Below, piece by piece: positions 1 through 7,383 of a stretch of DNA of 64,000 nucleotides. Below the pieces are notes generated by a model. That model saw only the letters and a list, made by a program, of their open reading frames with translations. It was not told the DNA's origin and did not search any database. The position numbers were made by a program, and so were the translations under genes. This DNA is from Streptomyces sp. 11x1. GTDB lineage: Bacteria; Actinomycetota; Actinomycetes; Streptomycetales; Streptomycetaceae. How positions within the stretch are numbered: position 1 is the first letter of the stretch; every line of letters starts with the position of its first letter. The DNA lies in assembly GCF_032598905.1 (NCBI RefSeq), contig NZ_CP122458.1:7093001-7157000 (forward strand), written 5' to 3'.

Positions 1-585
1 GGCGCGATCGCGGAGCTGGTCGAGAAGGGGCACGTCCGCCACATCGGCCTGAGCGAGGTGGGCGCGGACACGATCCGCCGCGCGGCCGCCACGGCCCCGA
101 TAGCGGACCTCCAGATCGAGTACTCCCTCATCTCGCGCGGCATCGAGCGGGAGATCCTGCCGACCACGCGCGAACTGGGCATCGCGGTCACGGCGTACGG
201 CGTCCTGTCCCGCGGCCTGATCTCCGGCCACTTCACCCGCGACCGCCGGCTGGAGCCGGGAGACTTCCGGACCTTCTCGCCCCGCTTCCAGGGGGAGAAC
301 CTCCAGCACAACCTGGACCTGGTCGACGCCCTGCGGAAGATCGCCGAGCAGAAGGGGGCGTCGGTGGCCCAGATCGCGATCGCCTGGGTGCTCTCGCGCG
401 GGGAGGACATCGTCCCGCTCGTCGGGGCCCGCCGCCGGGATCGCCTCACGGAGGCGCTGGGCGCGCTGGAGGTGACCCTGGACGCGGCCGGCCTCGCCGC
501 GATCGAGGGCGCCGTACCGGCCGACGCGGCGGCCGGCGACCGCTACCCCGCCGCCCAGATGGCACACCTCGACAGCGAGCACTGA
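1..585 (+). CDS. Aldo/keto reductase, C-terminal part (5' end outside window)
   Basis: The reading frame is open from base 1 and ends at TGA 583-585, so only the last 194 residues are present. The segment [19 protein letters not shown] is the barrel strand-helix typical of AKRs, followed by [12 protein letters not shown], and later by a C-terminal NADPH-binding region ([17 protein letters not shown]). AKRs reduce carbonyl substrates with NADPH; the substrate cannot be told because the catalytic Asp-Tyr-Lys-His region lies upstream. The TetR gene follows 26 bp later on the same strand and may be co-transcribed. Confidence 0.9.
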   Translation, partial: GAIAELVEKGHVRHIGLSEVGADTIRRAAATAPIADLQIEYSLISRGIEREILPTTRELGIAVTAYGVLSRGLISGHFTRDRRLEPGDFRTFSPRFQGENLQHNLDLVDALRKIAEQKGASVAQIAIAWVLSRGEDIVPLVGARRRDRLTEALGALEVTLDAAGLAAIEGAVPADAAAGDRYPAAQMAHLDSEH

Positions 586-611
586 TCCCGCCGCCGGGTA
601 CGGTTCCCACC

Positions 612-1202
612 ATGGCACCGACCTCCGAGATCCTGACCGCCGAGCGCATCCTCGAAGCGACCGAGGAGGTCCTGCGCCGCCACGGGCCCGCCAAGGCCAC
701 CGTGGTCGACGTGGCCCGCGCCCTCGGCGTCAGCCACGGCAGCGTCTACCGCCACTTCCGGACGAAGGCGCTGCTGCGGGAGGCGGTGACCAAGCGCTGG
801 CTGGACCGTACGACGGCCACCCTGACCGCCCTCGCCGCCGAGGACCGCGACCCGGAGGACCGGCTGCGCGCCTGGCTGGCCGCGCTCTTCGAGGCCAAGC
901 GCCGCAAGGCGGGCGACGACCCGGAGCTGTTCGCCACCTACCAGGTCCTGACCGAGGAGAACGGCGAGGCCGTGGGCGCCCACATCGCCGATCTGACGGG
1001 CCAGTTGGCGCACATCGTCCGCGCAGGTGTGGACGCTTCGACGTTCGCGCCCACCGACCCGGCCCGCACCGCCCGCGCCGTCTTCCACGCCACCGCCCGC
1101 TTCCACGATCCCTCCTACGCGCCCACCTGGCGTCAGCCGGACATCGAGGCCCAGTTCGAGGCGGTCGTGGACCTGGTGGTCCGGGGGCTGCGGGCCCGCT
1201 GA
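612..1202 (+). CDS. TetR/AcrR family transcriptional regulator
   Basis: This 196-residue protein is the usual TetR length. An N-terminal helix-turn-helix (about residues 12-58) is visible as ATVVDVARALGVSHGSVYRH followed by FRTKALLREAV. The C-terminal half (about 80-190) is the ligand-binding/dimerisation domain and resembles the TetR_C_11 type. TetR proteins are normally repressors released by a small ligand. The natural target may be the adjoining aldo/keto reductase; this is inference from position. No strong ribosome-binding site precedes the ATG, so translation may depend on the upstream gene. Confidence 0.9.
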   Translation: MAPTSEILTAERILEATEEVLRRHGPAKATVVDVARALGVSHGSVYRHFRTKALLREAVTKRWLDRTTATLTALAAEDRDPEDRLRAWLAALFEAKRRKAGDDPELFATYQVLTEENGEAVGAHIADLTGQLAHIVRAGVDASTFAPTDPARTARAVFHATARFHDPSYAPTWRQPDIEAQFEAVVDLVVRGLRAR

Positions 1203-1239
1203 GGCCGTCGCCCCGACCGGGGCGCCGTGCCCGCGCGGG

Positions 1240-1704
1240 CTACGCCACGCAGAACTCGTTGCCCTCCGGGTCGCGCATGACCCACCAGTGGCCCGCCGGG
1301 CCCCGGTCGAACTCCTCGACGCGGGTGGCGCCCAGGGTCTCCAGGCGGGTGGCCAGGGCCTCCAGGCCGTCGGGGCCCGCGTGCACGTCGATGTGGAGGC
1401 GGTTCTTGACCGTCTTGGGCTCGGGGACGTCCTGGAAGAGGAGGCGGCGGCCCTTGCCGATGCCGGTGAAGGGGTCGTACGGGTCGTCGGGGTGGCGCAC
1501 GGCGGCGTAGCCGCGGAAGACGCGGTGGCCGTGATGCTCGGCCACCGCCGCCTCGGGGAGGTCGCCCGTCGAGAGGAGATGGGTGATCAGGGTGCTCGGG
1601 TCCTCCACCTCGTATCCGAGCGCCGCGGCCCAGAAGTCGGCCAGGGGCTGGGCGTCTCGGGTGTCGATGACCAGTTTCCAGTTCAGTGCGGTGGTCGAAG
1701 CCAT
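1240..1704 (-). CDS. VOC family (glyoxalase-like) protein
   Basis: The 154-residue protein contains one vicinal-oxygen-chelate unit repeated as two beta-alpha-beta-beta-beta halves. LNWKLVIDTRDAQPLADFW opens the first half and RLHIDV followed by DPEGNEFCVA closes the second, with the conserved terminal GNEFC motif. The function within the superfamily (resistance protein, dioxygenase or lyase) cannot be assigned. The start ATG at 1704 was chosen because a longer frame would run through the divergent CGNR gene, and because the ATG lies exactly at the end of the 27-bp palindrome shared with that gene. Confidence 0.85.
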   Translation of the reverse strand: MASTTALNWKLVIDTRDAQPLADFWAAALGYEVEDPSTLITHLLSTGDLPEAAVAEHHGHRVFRGYAAVRHPDDPYDPFTGIGKGRRLLFQDVPEPKTVKNRLHIDVHAGPDGLEALATRLETLGATRVEEFDRGPAGHWWVMRDPEGNEFCVA

Positions 1705-1728
1705 GTAACCGGTTATATTGGTTACATG
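1702..1728. promoter_or_regulatory. Divergent leaderless promoter embedded in a 27-bp palindrome
   Basis: CATGTAACC (1702-1710) and GGTTACATG (1720-1728) are perfect 9-bp inverted arms separated by GGTTATATT. The outermost bases are the two start codons of the VOC and CGNR genes. For the rightward gene TATATT (1714-1719) lies at -12 to -7 from the ATG, as expected for a leaderless transcript. Leftward, TATAAC (complement of 1712-1717) sits in nearly the same place. AACCGGTT (1707-1714) provides a third half-site. A protein bound here would cover both promoters and both start codons. Confidence 0.75.
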
Positions 1729-2403
1729 GGTACGACGTCCAGGGCATCGGTCGCGCAGGGGGTGTCGGGAGTGTCGGGAGATTCGGCACCGGGTGGCATC
1801 CGGCTCCGGTCCTACTCCGGGCACGTCTACCGGTTCGATCCGGGCGCCCTGTGCCTGGAGCTGCTCGTCACCGGCGGCCCCGGCGCCCTGACCCGCCACG
1901 AGGTGCTGCACACCCCCGGTGACCTGCTCGAATGGGTCGAACAGTCCCGGCTCACCCCCACGCCCCCCACCCTCCACGTGACGGCGGACGACGTGACGTA
2001 CGCCCGGCGGCTGCGCGACGCGCTGACCCGTACGGTCGTCTCCCATGTCGTGGGCGGCGCCGGACTTCCCGAGCTGGGCATCGCCCCGGCGGACACCGCC
2101 GACCTGGACCTCGTCAACGAGGCCGCGGCCCGCCCCCCGCTGGCCCCGGCGATCCGTGCGGACGGCACCCGGGGCTGGGCAGCCGGCACGGCGACCGGCG
2201 CGCAGCTCCTGTCCACCGTCGCGCGCGACGCGGTCGACCTCCTCACCGGTCCGTACGCGGAACGGGTCCGGATGTGCGCCGGGGACCGCTGCTATCTCCT
2301 CTACGTCGACACCTCACGCCCCGGCCGCCGCCGCTGGTGCTCGATGGAGCACTGCGGCAACCGCCACAAGGTCCGCGCCCACCGCGTACGGCAGAAGTCC
2401 TAG
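1726..2403 (+). CDS. CGNR zinc-finger (ABATE-domain) protein, putative regulator
   Basis: This 225-residue protein has an N-terminal ABATE-like domain (about 25-165, with FDPGALCLELLVTGG) and a C-terminal CGNR zinc finger (about 170-220). The finger reads CAGDRCYLLYVD, then RRRWCSMEHCGNRHKVRAHR, giving four cysteines in C-x4-C and C-x4-C pairs. CGNR proteins are presumed DNA-binding regulators. The gene is divergent from the VOC gene, and the palindrome between them is a likely autoregulatory operator (inference). The ATG at 1726 abuts the -10-like TATATT. Confidence 0.85.
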   Translation: MGTTSRASVAQGVSGVSGDSAPGGIRLRSYSGHVYRFDPGALCLELLVTGGPGALTRHEVLHTPGDLLEWVEQSRLTPTPPTLHVTADDVTYARRLRDALTRTVVSHVVGGAGLPELGIAPADTADLDLVNEAAARPPLAPAIRADGTRGWAAGTATGAQLLSTVARDAVDLLTGPYAERVRMCAGDRCYLLYVDTSRPGRRRWCSMEHCGNRHKVRAHRVRQKS

Positions 2404-2460
2404 CGAACGGCAGGAGCCCTAGAAAGCGGCAGAAGCCCTGGAGAACGGCAGAAGTCCCAG
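2385..2460 (+). repeat. Four tandem 19-bp repeats across the CGNR stop codon
   Basis: Units begin at 2385, 2404, 2423 and 2442 and share the core CGGCAGAAG/GCCCTAG with one to four differences. The first unit encodes the last codons and TAG of the CGNR gene; the other three are untranslated and end 14 bp before the SRPBCC start codon. The arrangement looks like repeated duplication of the gene's 3' end. Confidence 0.85.
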
Positions 2461-2474
2461 AGAGGGTGATCCCC

Positions 2475-2879
2475 ATGTCCGCTCGATCCACCGGACTCAC
2501 CAAGGACGCCGGTTGGCAGGTCGGTGTCTCCCGCACCCTGCCCCAATCGCCCGCCACCGTATGGGAGTTCATCAGCGGGCCGCGCGGGCTGGAGCTGTGG
2601 CTCGGGGCCGGGGCGCGGCTCACTCCCGAGCGCGGCGCCGGGTACGAGACCGACGCGGGCGCCACGGGTGAGGTGCGTGGCTACCGCCCCGGTGACCGTA
2701 TCCGCGTCACCTACGGCGACACGACCGTCCAGGTCGCCGTCTCGGCGGCCGGTGGCGGCAGATCGGTGCTCGTCTTCCACCAGGAGCGCTTGGCGGGCCC
2801 GGAGGAGCGGGAACGCCAACGGGCCCACTGGCAGCACGTGATGGACCGGGTCGCCGAGGCACTCGACCAACTGGCGTGA
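2475..2879 (+). CDS. SRPBCC / AHSA1-like domain protein
   Basis: The 134-residue protein has the START-like (Bet v1) pattern. VSRTLPQSPATVWEFISGP is the first strand and helix, GEVRGYRPGDRIRVTY the central sheet, and HWQHVMDRVAEALDQLA the long C-terminal helix. Such proteins bind hydrophobic ligands or act as co-chaperone-like modules; no specific role can be read here. The ATG at 2475 follows the GAGGGTGAT ribosome-binding region 5-12 bases upstream. It is probably co-transcribed with the CGNR gene, separated only by the 19-bp repeats. Confidence 0.8.
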   Translation: MSARSTGLTKDAGWQVGVSRTLPQSPATVWEFISGPRGLELWLGAGARLTPERGAGYETDAGATGEVRGYRPGDRIRVTYGDTTVQVAVSAAGGGRSVLVFHQERLAGPEERERQRAHWQHVMDRVAEALDQLA

Positions 2880-2906
2880 CGGCAGGGGCCCGTGGACCTA
2901 CGGCGG

Positions 2907-3119
2907 TCACGAGTCCGAGTCCGTCGGGTCCACCGTCGCCTGGTGGGCCTCGGCGAGGTGTTCCTCGGCCTTCAGCCACGGCAGGAACTGCGCGCCCCGG
3001 CGCCAGCCGCAGGTGTCGCATCTGATCGTGCGCTGCACCCCCGAGCGTTGGACCCGCACGGTGTGTTCCCGGCCGTGCTGGTCCCAGCGGGTCACCTTGC
3101 TCGTGTTGATCTGCTGCAT
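2907..3119 (-). CDS. Small zinc-finger-like protein (70 aa)
   Basis: The short protein has RCDTCGW (C-x2-C) near residue 35 and EEHLAEAH (H-x4-H) near residue 55, together a plausible single-zinc CCHH site. The N-terminal part is basic and strand-rich (SKVTRWDQHGREHTVRVQR). It looks like a stand-alone nucleic-acid-binding or adaptor module. It has typical high-G+C codon use, which supports real coding. I do not recognise a named family. Confidence 0.7.
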   Translation of the reverse strand: MQQINTSKVTRWDQHGREHTVRVQRSGVQRTIRCDTCGWRRGAQFLPWLKAEEHLAEAHQATVDPTDSDS

Positions 3120-3266
3120 GACGTCTCCAGCCGTACGGTCCGCGAGGCTCGTGAGGCCCGTGAGGAGTGTGCGGCAAGACCAACATCAACAGGGGGGATC
3201 GACCGAGGAGTTGTCCCAGGCGTTACCTCGGGCCACTGGAGAAGGGTGCGACCCGGTGGGGCTTCT

Positions 3267-3337
3267 CGCGCAGTTCCCCGCGCCCCTGAAAAGCACGGGG
3301 CGCGCCCAGAGTCTTTGGGGGCGCGGGGAACTGCGCG
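3267..3337. repeat. Dispersed inverted-repeat element, copy A
   Basis: The left arm (3267-3287) contains GCGCAGTTCCCCGCGCCCC and the right arm (3317-3337) contains its reverse complement, with a 29-bp loop. It lies 3' of the MFS gene and could form a long stem as a terminator. Related copies occur near 7313, 27999, 37217, 53726 and 57291. The 270-bp gap 3120-3389 contains nothing else recognisable. Confidence 0.85.
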
Positions 3338-3389
3338 AGCAACCACGACGCACCCGTACCCGCCGACGCGCCCCAAGACCCCGCCGCCT

Positions 3390-4844
3390 CTACGACCTCA
3401 CTCTCGCTGCCTCCCTCACCTCGGGTGACTCCAGCCGCTTCGCCGTCCGCGCCGCGGTCTCCCGTGCCCACGCGCCCGTGGTGACCGCGCCCAGGACGAG
3501 GACGGCGAAGCCGCACACCGCGACGATCCACCAGGCGGGGCGGGCCGCCGCGACGAAGGAGTCGGCGTACGAGGAGGAGCCGATGCCCGCCGCCAGCACC
3601 GCTCCTATCACCGCGACGCCCAGCGTCTGGCCGATCTGGCGGCTGGTGGAGGCGACCGCGGCGGCGACACCGGCCTGGGCGCGCGGCATGCCCGAGACGG
3701 CCGTGTTGGTGATGGGCGCGTTGACGAAGCCGAAGCCGAGGCCGAAGAGGACGTAGCCGATGACGAGGGTGACGTCGCCGGTCTCGGCCTCGAACGCGGC
3801 GAAGAGCACCCCGCTCGCGGTCATCGCGACCCCGGCGATCAGGAGCGGCAGACGCGGGCCCCGGCTGCCGACCAACCGCCCGGAGATCGGCGCGCAGACG
3901 AAGCACAGCAGCGCCATCGGGAGCATCCACAGGCCGGCGTGCAGGGCGTCGAGGCCCCGGACGTTCTGCAGGTACAGCGTCGACAGGAACAGGAAGCCGC
4001 CGAGCGCGGCGAACGCGCTGACCGCGGTCACCGTCGCCCCGCTGAACGGTGCCGAATGGAAGAAGCGCAGGTCGATGAGGGGTTCCGCGCGGCGGGGCTC
4101 GTAGCGCAGGAGGCCGAGGAACGCGGCGAGCGCGACACCGCCGAGGGCGAGGGTCTCGGCGACCGGCGCGGTCGGCGCCTCGATGATCGCGTAGGTGAGG
4201 GAGCCGAGCAGCGCGATGACGAGCAGCTGGCCGACGGGGTCGGGGCGGCGGGCCTTCGGGGCGCGGGACTCGGGGACGTACCGCCAGGTCAGCAGGAGCG
4301 CGGCCAGACCGACCGGCAGGTTGATCCAGAAGATCGAGCGCCAGCCGACCGACTCCACGAGGAGTCCGCCGATGATCGGCCCTGCGGCCATCGAGATGCC
4401 CACCACCGCACCCCAGATACCGATCGCGCGGGCCCGATCGCGCGGGTCCGTGAACGTGTTGGTGATGATCGACATCGCGACCGGGTTGAGCATCGAGCCG
4501 CCGACCGCCTGCACCATCCGGAAGGCGACCAGCGATTCGAGGTTCGGGGCGAGGGAGCACAGCAGGGAGCCGAGGGCGAAGACGACCAGGCCGACCATGA
4601 AGACCCGTTTGCGGCCGATCCGGTCCGCGGTGGAGCCGGCCAGCATCAGCAGCGCGGCCAGTACCAGGGTGTAGGCGTCGATGGTCCACTGGAGCCCCGC
4701 GAGGCTCGCGTTCAGGTCGCGCTGCATGGAGGGCAGGGCGACGTTCAGGACGGTGTTGTCCAGGCTCACGATCAGGAGGCTGGTGCAGCAGATCGCGAGC
4801 ACCAGCAGACGGTGGCGGCGGCTGAGCTCCGGCATGCGCCCCAT
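3390..4844 (-). CDS. MFS drug:H+ antiporter (DHA2, 14-TM type)
   Basis: At 484 residues with about 14 hydrophobic segments, this fits the EmrB/QacA (DHA2) class of inner-membrane multidrug exporters. The motif A loop is GSTADRIGRKRVFM near residue 70, and motif C-like sequence is found in segment 5 (GAVVGISMAAGPIIGGLLV). LDNTVLNVALP in the first segment is the DHA2 signature with the conserved Asp. A second ATG nine bases downstream (4835) is an alternative start. No local regulator gene is adjacent, and the substrate is unknown. Confidence 0.92.
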   Translation of the reverse strand: MGRMPELSRRHRLLVLAICCTSLLIVSLDNTVLNVALPSMQRDLNASLAGLQWTIDAYTLVLAALLMLAGSTADRIGRKRVFMVGLVVFALGSLLCSLAPNLESLVAFRMVQAVGGSMLNPVAMSIITNTFTDPRDRARAIGIWGAVVGISMAAGPIIGGLLVESVGWRSIFWINLPVGLAALLLTWRYVPESRAPKARRPDPVGQLLVIALLGSLTYAIIEAPTAPVAETLALGGVALAAFLGLLRYEPRRAEPLIDLRFFHSAPFSGATVTAVSAFAALGGFLFLSTLYLQNVRGLDALHAGLWMLPMALLCFVCAPISGRLVGSRGPRLPLLIAGVAMTASGVLFAAFEAETGDVTLVIGYVLFGLGFGFVNAPITNTAVSGMPRAQAGVAAAVASTSRQIGQTLGVAVIGAVLAAGIGSSSYADSFVAAARPAWWIVAVCGFAVLVLGAVTTGAWARETAARTAKRLESPEVREAARVRS

Positions 4845-4916
4845 CGTACGCCCGACTCGATAGTGCGCCTAACTAATGAATGGCGAGCATGCGTCCGTGT
4901 GCGTGACAATGGGGGA

Positions 4917-6071
4917 ATGTCCACGCCCGTGTCCCTCGCCCCGGCCCCGCTGCGGATCGGCCCGCACACCGTCACCCCGCCCGTCGTCCTGGCCCCGATG
5001 GCCGGGATCACCAACGCGCCCTTCCGCACCCTGTGCCGGGAGTTCAGCGACGGCAAGGGGCTGTTCGTCAGCGAGATGATCACCACGCGGGCGCTGGTCG
5101 AGCGCAACGAGAAGACCATGCAGCTGATCCACTTCGACGCGACCGAGAAGCCGCGCTCGATCCAGCTGTACGGCGTGGACCCGGCGACCGTCGGCAAGGC
5201 CGTCCGCATGATCGCGGAGGAGGGCCTCGCCGACCACATCGACCTCAACTTCGGCTGCCCGGTCCCCAAGGTGACCCGCAAGGGCGGCGGCTCGGCCCTC
5301 CCGTACAAGCGGAACCTGCTGCGTGCCATCCTCCGCGAGGCCGTGAGCGGCGCCGGCGACCTCCCGGTCACCATGAAGATGCGCAAGGGCATCGACGACG
5401 ACCACATCACCTACCTCGACGCCGGCCGGATCGCCGTCGAGGAGGGCGTCACCGCGATCGCCCTGCACGGCCGCACCGCCGCCCAGCACTACGGCGGCAC
5501 CGCCGACTGGGACGCCATCGCCCGCCTCAAGGAGCACGTCCCCGAGATCCCCGTCCTCGGCAACGGCGACATCTGGTCCGCCGAGGACGCGCTGCGCATG
5601 GTCCGCGAGACCGGCTGCGACGGCGTGGTCGTGGGGCGCGGCTGCCTGGGCCGGCCGTGGCTCTTCGCCGACCTGGTCGCGGCCTTCGAGGGGCGTACCG
5701 AGGACATCGCGCGTCCGTCGCTGCGCGAGGTGGCCGACGTCATGGTCCGGCATGCCGGTCTGCTCGGCGAGTGGATCGGGGGCGAGTCCAAGGGGGTTGT
5801 CGACTTCCGCAAGCACGTCGCCTGGTATCTCAAGGGCTTCGCCGTCGGCTCCGAGATGCGCAAGCGGCTCGCCATCACCTCATCCCTCGCCGAACTCCGC
5901 GCCGGACTCGACGAGTTGGACCTCGATCAGCCCTGGCCCGCCGGCGCCGACGGGCCGCGCGGCCGCACCTCCGGCAACAACCGCGTCGTCCTGCCCGACG
6001 GCTGGCTCAAGGATCCCTACGACTGTGCGGGCGTGGGCGAGGAAGCCGAACTGGACACGTCCGGGGGGTAG
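4917..6071 (+). CDS. dusB: tRNA-dihydrouridine synthase
   Basis: The 384-residue protein has an N-terminal FMN-binding TIM barrel beginning VVLAPMAGITNAPFR and the Dus signature LNFGCPVPKVTRKGGGSAL with catalytic Cys114. Phosphate-binding strands GNGDIWS and GVVVGRGCLGRPWLF follow, then a helical tRNA-binding domain (about 260-384). It reduces uridines in the tRNA D-loop using NADPH. The ATG at 4917 begins the conserved barrel 20 residues before the FMN loop. It is divergent from the MFS exporter. Confidence 0.93.
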   Translation: MSTPVSLAPAPLRIGPHTVTPPVVLAPMAGITNAPFRTLCREFSDGKGLFVSEMITTRALVERNEKTMQLIHFDATEKPRSIQLYGVDPATVGKAVRMIAEEGLADHIDLNFGCPVPKVTRKGGGSALPYKRNLLRAILREAVSGAGDLPVTMKMRKGIDDDHITYLDAGRIAVEEGVTAIALHGRTAAQHYGGTADWDAIARLKEHVPEIPVLGNGDIWSAEDALRMVRETGCDGVVVGRGCLGRPWLFADLVAAFEGRTEDIARPSLREVADVMVRHAGLLGEWIGGESKGVVDFRKHVAWYLKGFAVGSEMRKRLAITSSLAELRAGLDELDLDQPWPAGADGPRGRTSGNNRVVLPDGWLKDPYDCAGVGEEAELDTSGG

Positions 6072-6160
6072 TTGCCCGCTTCTGTCGGTGTTCCGGCCGT
6101 TGTGCGGCCGGTTTCCGTCATCTCGGAATGAGTGCGGAAATGTCCGGGTAGCGCCTTTTG

Positions 6161-7300
6161 GTGTGCGGAGCGAACGAGACACCGAAGAAGCCGACGAAGA
6201 CGCCCCAGAAGCGGCCGACGCGGAAACCCTCGGCGCCCCCGTCCTACGTCCCCCACTGCGCCCACTACGTCTCGTACGTCCTGACCGTGCTGGACCGGCT
6301 GGTCCCGGCCGGCACCCGGTGCGCGCTCATCGGTGCGCCGCTCAACTCCAACGTCGGCGACAGCGCGATCTGGCTCGGCCAGCGCGCCCTGCTGGACGCG
6401 CTCGGCGCCGACGTGCGCTACGCCTGCGACCTGATGTCGTACGACGCCGGGCAGTTGGCGGCCTGCCTCCCGGACGGTCCGATCATGCTGACGGGCGGCG
6501 GCACCCTCGGCGACCTGTGGGAGGCCAGCCAGCTCCTGCGCGAACAGGTCCTGCGTGACTTCCCGGACCGCCGGATCGTCCAGCTGCCCCAGTCCGTGCA
6601 CTTCACGGACCACGCCAACCTCACCCGGGCCCGCCGTGTCTTCGACGCCCACCCCGACCTGACGCTGCTGCTGCGCGACCGGCACAGCCTGCACCGCTGC
6701 CGCGCCGTCTTCGAGGCCCCCTCGCTGCTCGCCCCCGACCTGGCGTTCGCCGTGCCGCCGGACGCGCTCATCGGCGGCACGGTCGCCCATGACGTGATCT
6801 GGCTGGCCAGGGAGGACAAGGAGTCGGCGAAGGGCCCACCGGCCGGGCGCGGCACGGCACGCAAGGAGCGCGGCGGCCCGTACGTCTTCGACTGGACCCG
6901 GGAGGGCGAGGACACCGACTGGCGACGGGCCAAGGAGGCGCTGTGGCGGAGCCGGGCCCGCGCCCTGTGCCGCGCCGCCTCGGGCGACCCGCCCGGCGCC
7001 GTCCCCGCGCTCCTCGCCGCCTACGACGGCCTCGCCTGCCTCCAACTCGCGCGCGGCTGCCGCCTGTTGGCCGCCGGCCGGGTCACGGTCACCGACCGCC
7101 TCCACGGCCACGTCCTCGCCCTCCTCCTGGGCCTTCCCCACGTCCTGCTCGCCGACCGCTACGGCAAGGCCCGCAGCTACTGGGACACCTGGACCACCCA
7201 CCGGCCCCCGACCACCGCATGGGCGTGGACGGAGGCGGAGGCGAGGCAGAGAGCGGGAGCCCTGCTGGCGGGCCTCCGGCCTGAAAGGCGGGGGGCGTAG
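6161..7300 (+). CDS. Polysaccharide pyruvyl transferase family protein
   Basis: The protein (about 379 residues) has the pyruvyl-transferase GT-B-like layout. GAPLNSNVGDSAIWLGQRALL is followed by PIMLTGGGTLGDLW, RIVQLPQSVHF and, near the C-terminus, TDRLHGHVLALLLGLPHVLL. These match the GGGTLGD and DRLH motifs of the family, whose members add pyruvate ketals to surface glycans. The first 30 residues are basic and low complexity. No ribosome-binding site decides between TTG 6158 and GTG 6161, so the start is uncertain. Confidence 0.88.
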   Translation: MCGANETPKKPTKTPQKRPTRKPSAPPSYVPHCAHYVSYVLTVLDRLVPAGTRCALIGAPLNSNVGDSAIWLGQRALLDALGADVRYACDLMSYDAGQLAACLPDGPIMLTGGGTLGDLWEASQLLREQVLRDFPDRRIVQLPQSVHFTDHANLTRARRVFDAHPDLTLLLRDRHSLHRCRAVFEAPSLLAPDLAFAVPPDALIGGTVAHDVIWLAREDKESAKGPPAGRGTARKERGGPYVFDWTREGEDTDWRRAKEALWRSRARALCRAASGDPPGAVPALLAAYDGLACLQLARGCRLLAAGRVTVTDRLHGHVLALLLGLPHVLLADRYGKARSYWDTWTTHRPPTTAWAWTEAEARQRAGALLAGLRPERRGA

Positions 7301-7342
7301 CCCCCACCTTTCAGGGGCGCGGGGAACTGCGCGAGAAGCCCC
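7280..7342. terminator. Convergent-gene hairpin plus half copy (B) of the dispersed repeat
   Basis: CCTGAAAGG-C-GGGGG and CCCCC-A-CCTTTCAGG (7280-7314) form a strong stem around CGTAG. It is followed directly by AGGGGCGCGGGGAACTGCGC (from 7313), the right arm of the dispersed element. The site sits between the convergent ends of the pyruvyl-transferase gene (7300) and the debranching-type gene (7384), consistent with bidirectional termination. Confidence 0.75.
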
Positions 7343-7383
7343 ACCGGACCCGCACCCGCCATCGCACAGGAACCCCCGAGCTA

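Noticed and set aside
143..185. Interpretation of the kinase Asp-Ser insert as a true RTX calcium-binding repeat
   Set aside because: The RTX nonapeptide pattern GGxGxDxxx is absent; the coordinates given are residue numbers in the kinase (gene 21655-23334), and only a simple DSD/SG run is seen.
3939..4916. Possible N-terminal extension of the dihydrouridine synthase
   Set aside because: The extension is antisense to the MFS gene and lacks protein-like composition; the family starts at the barrel near 4917.
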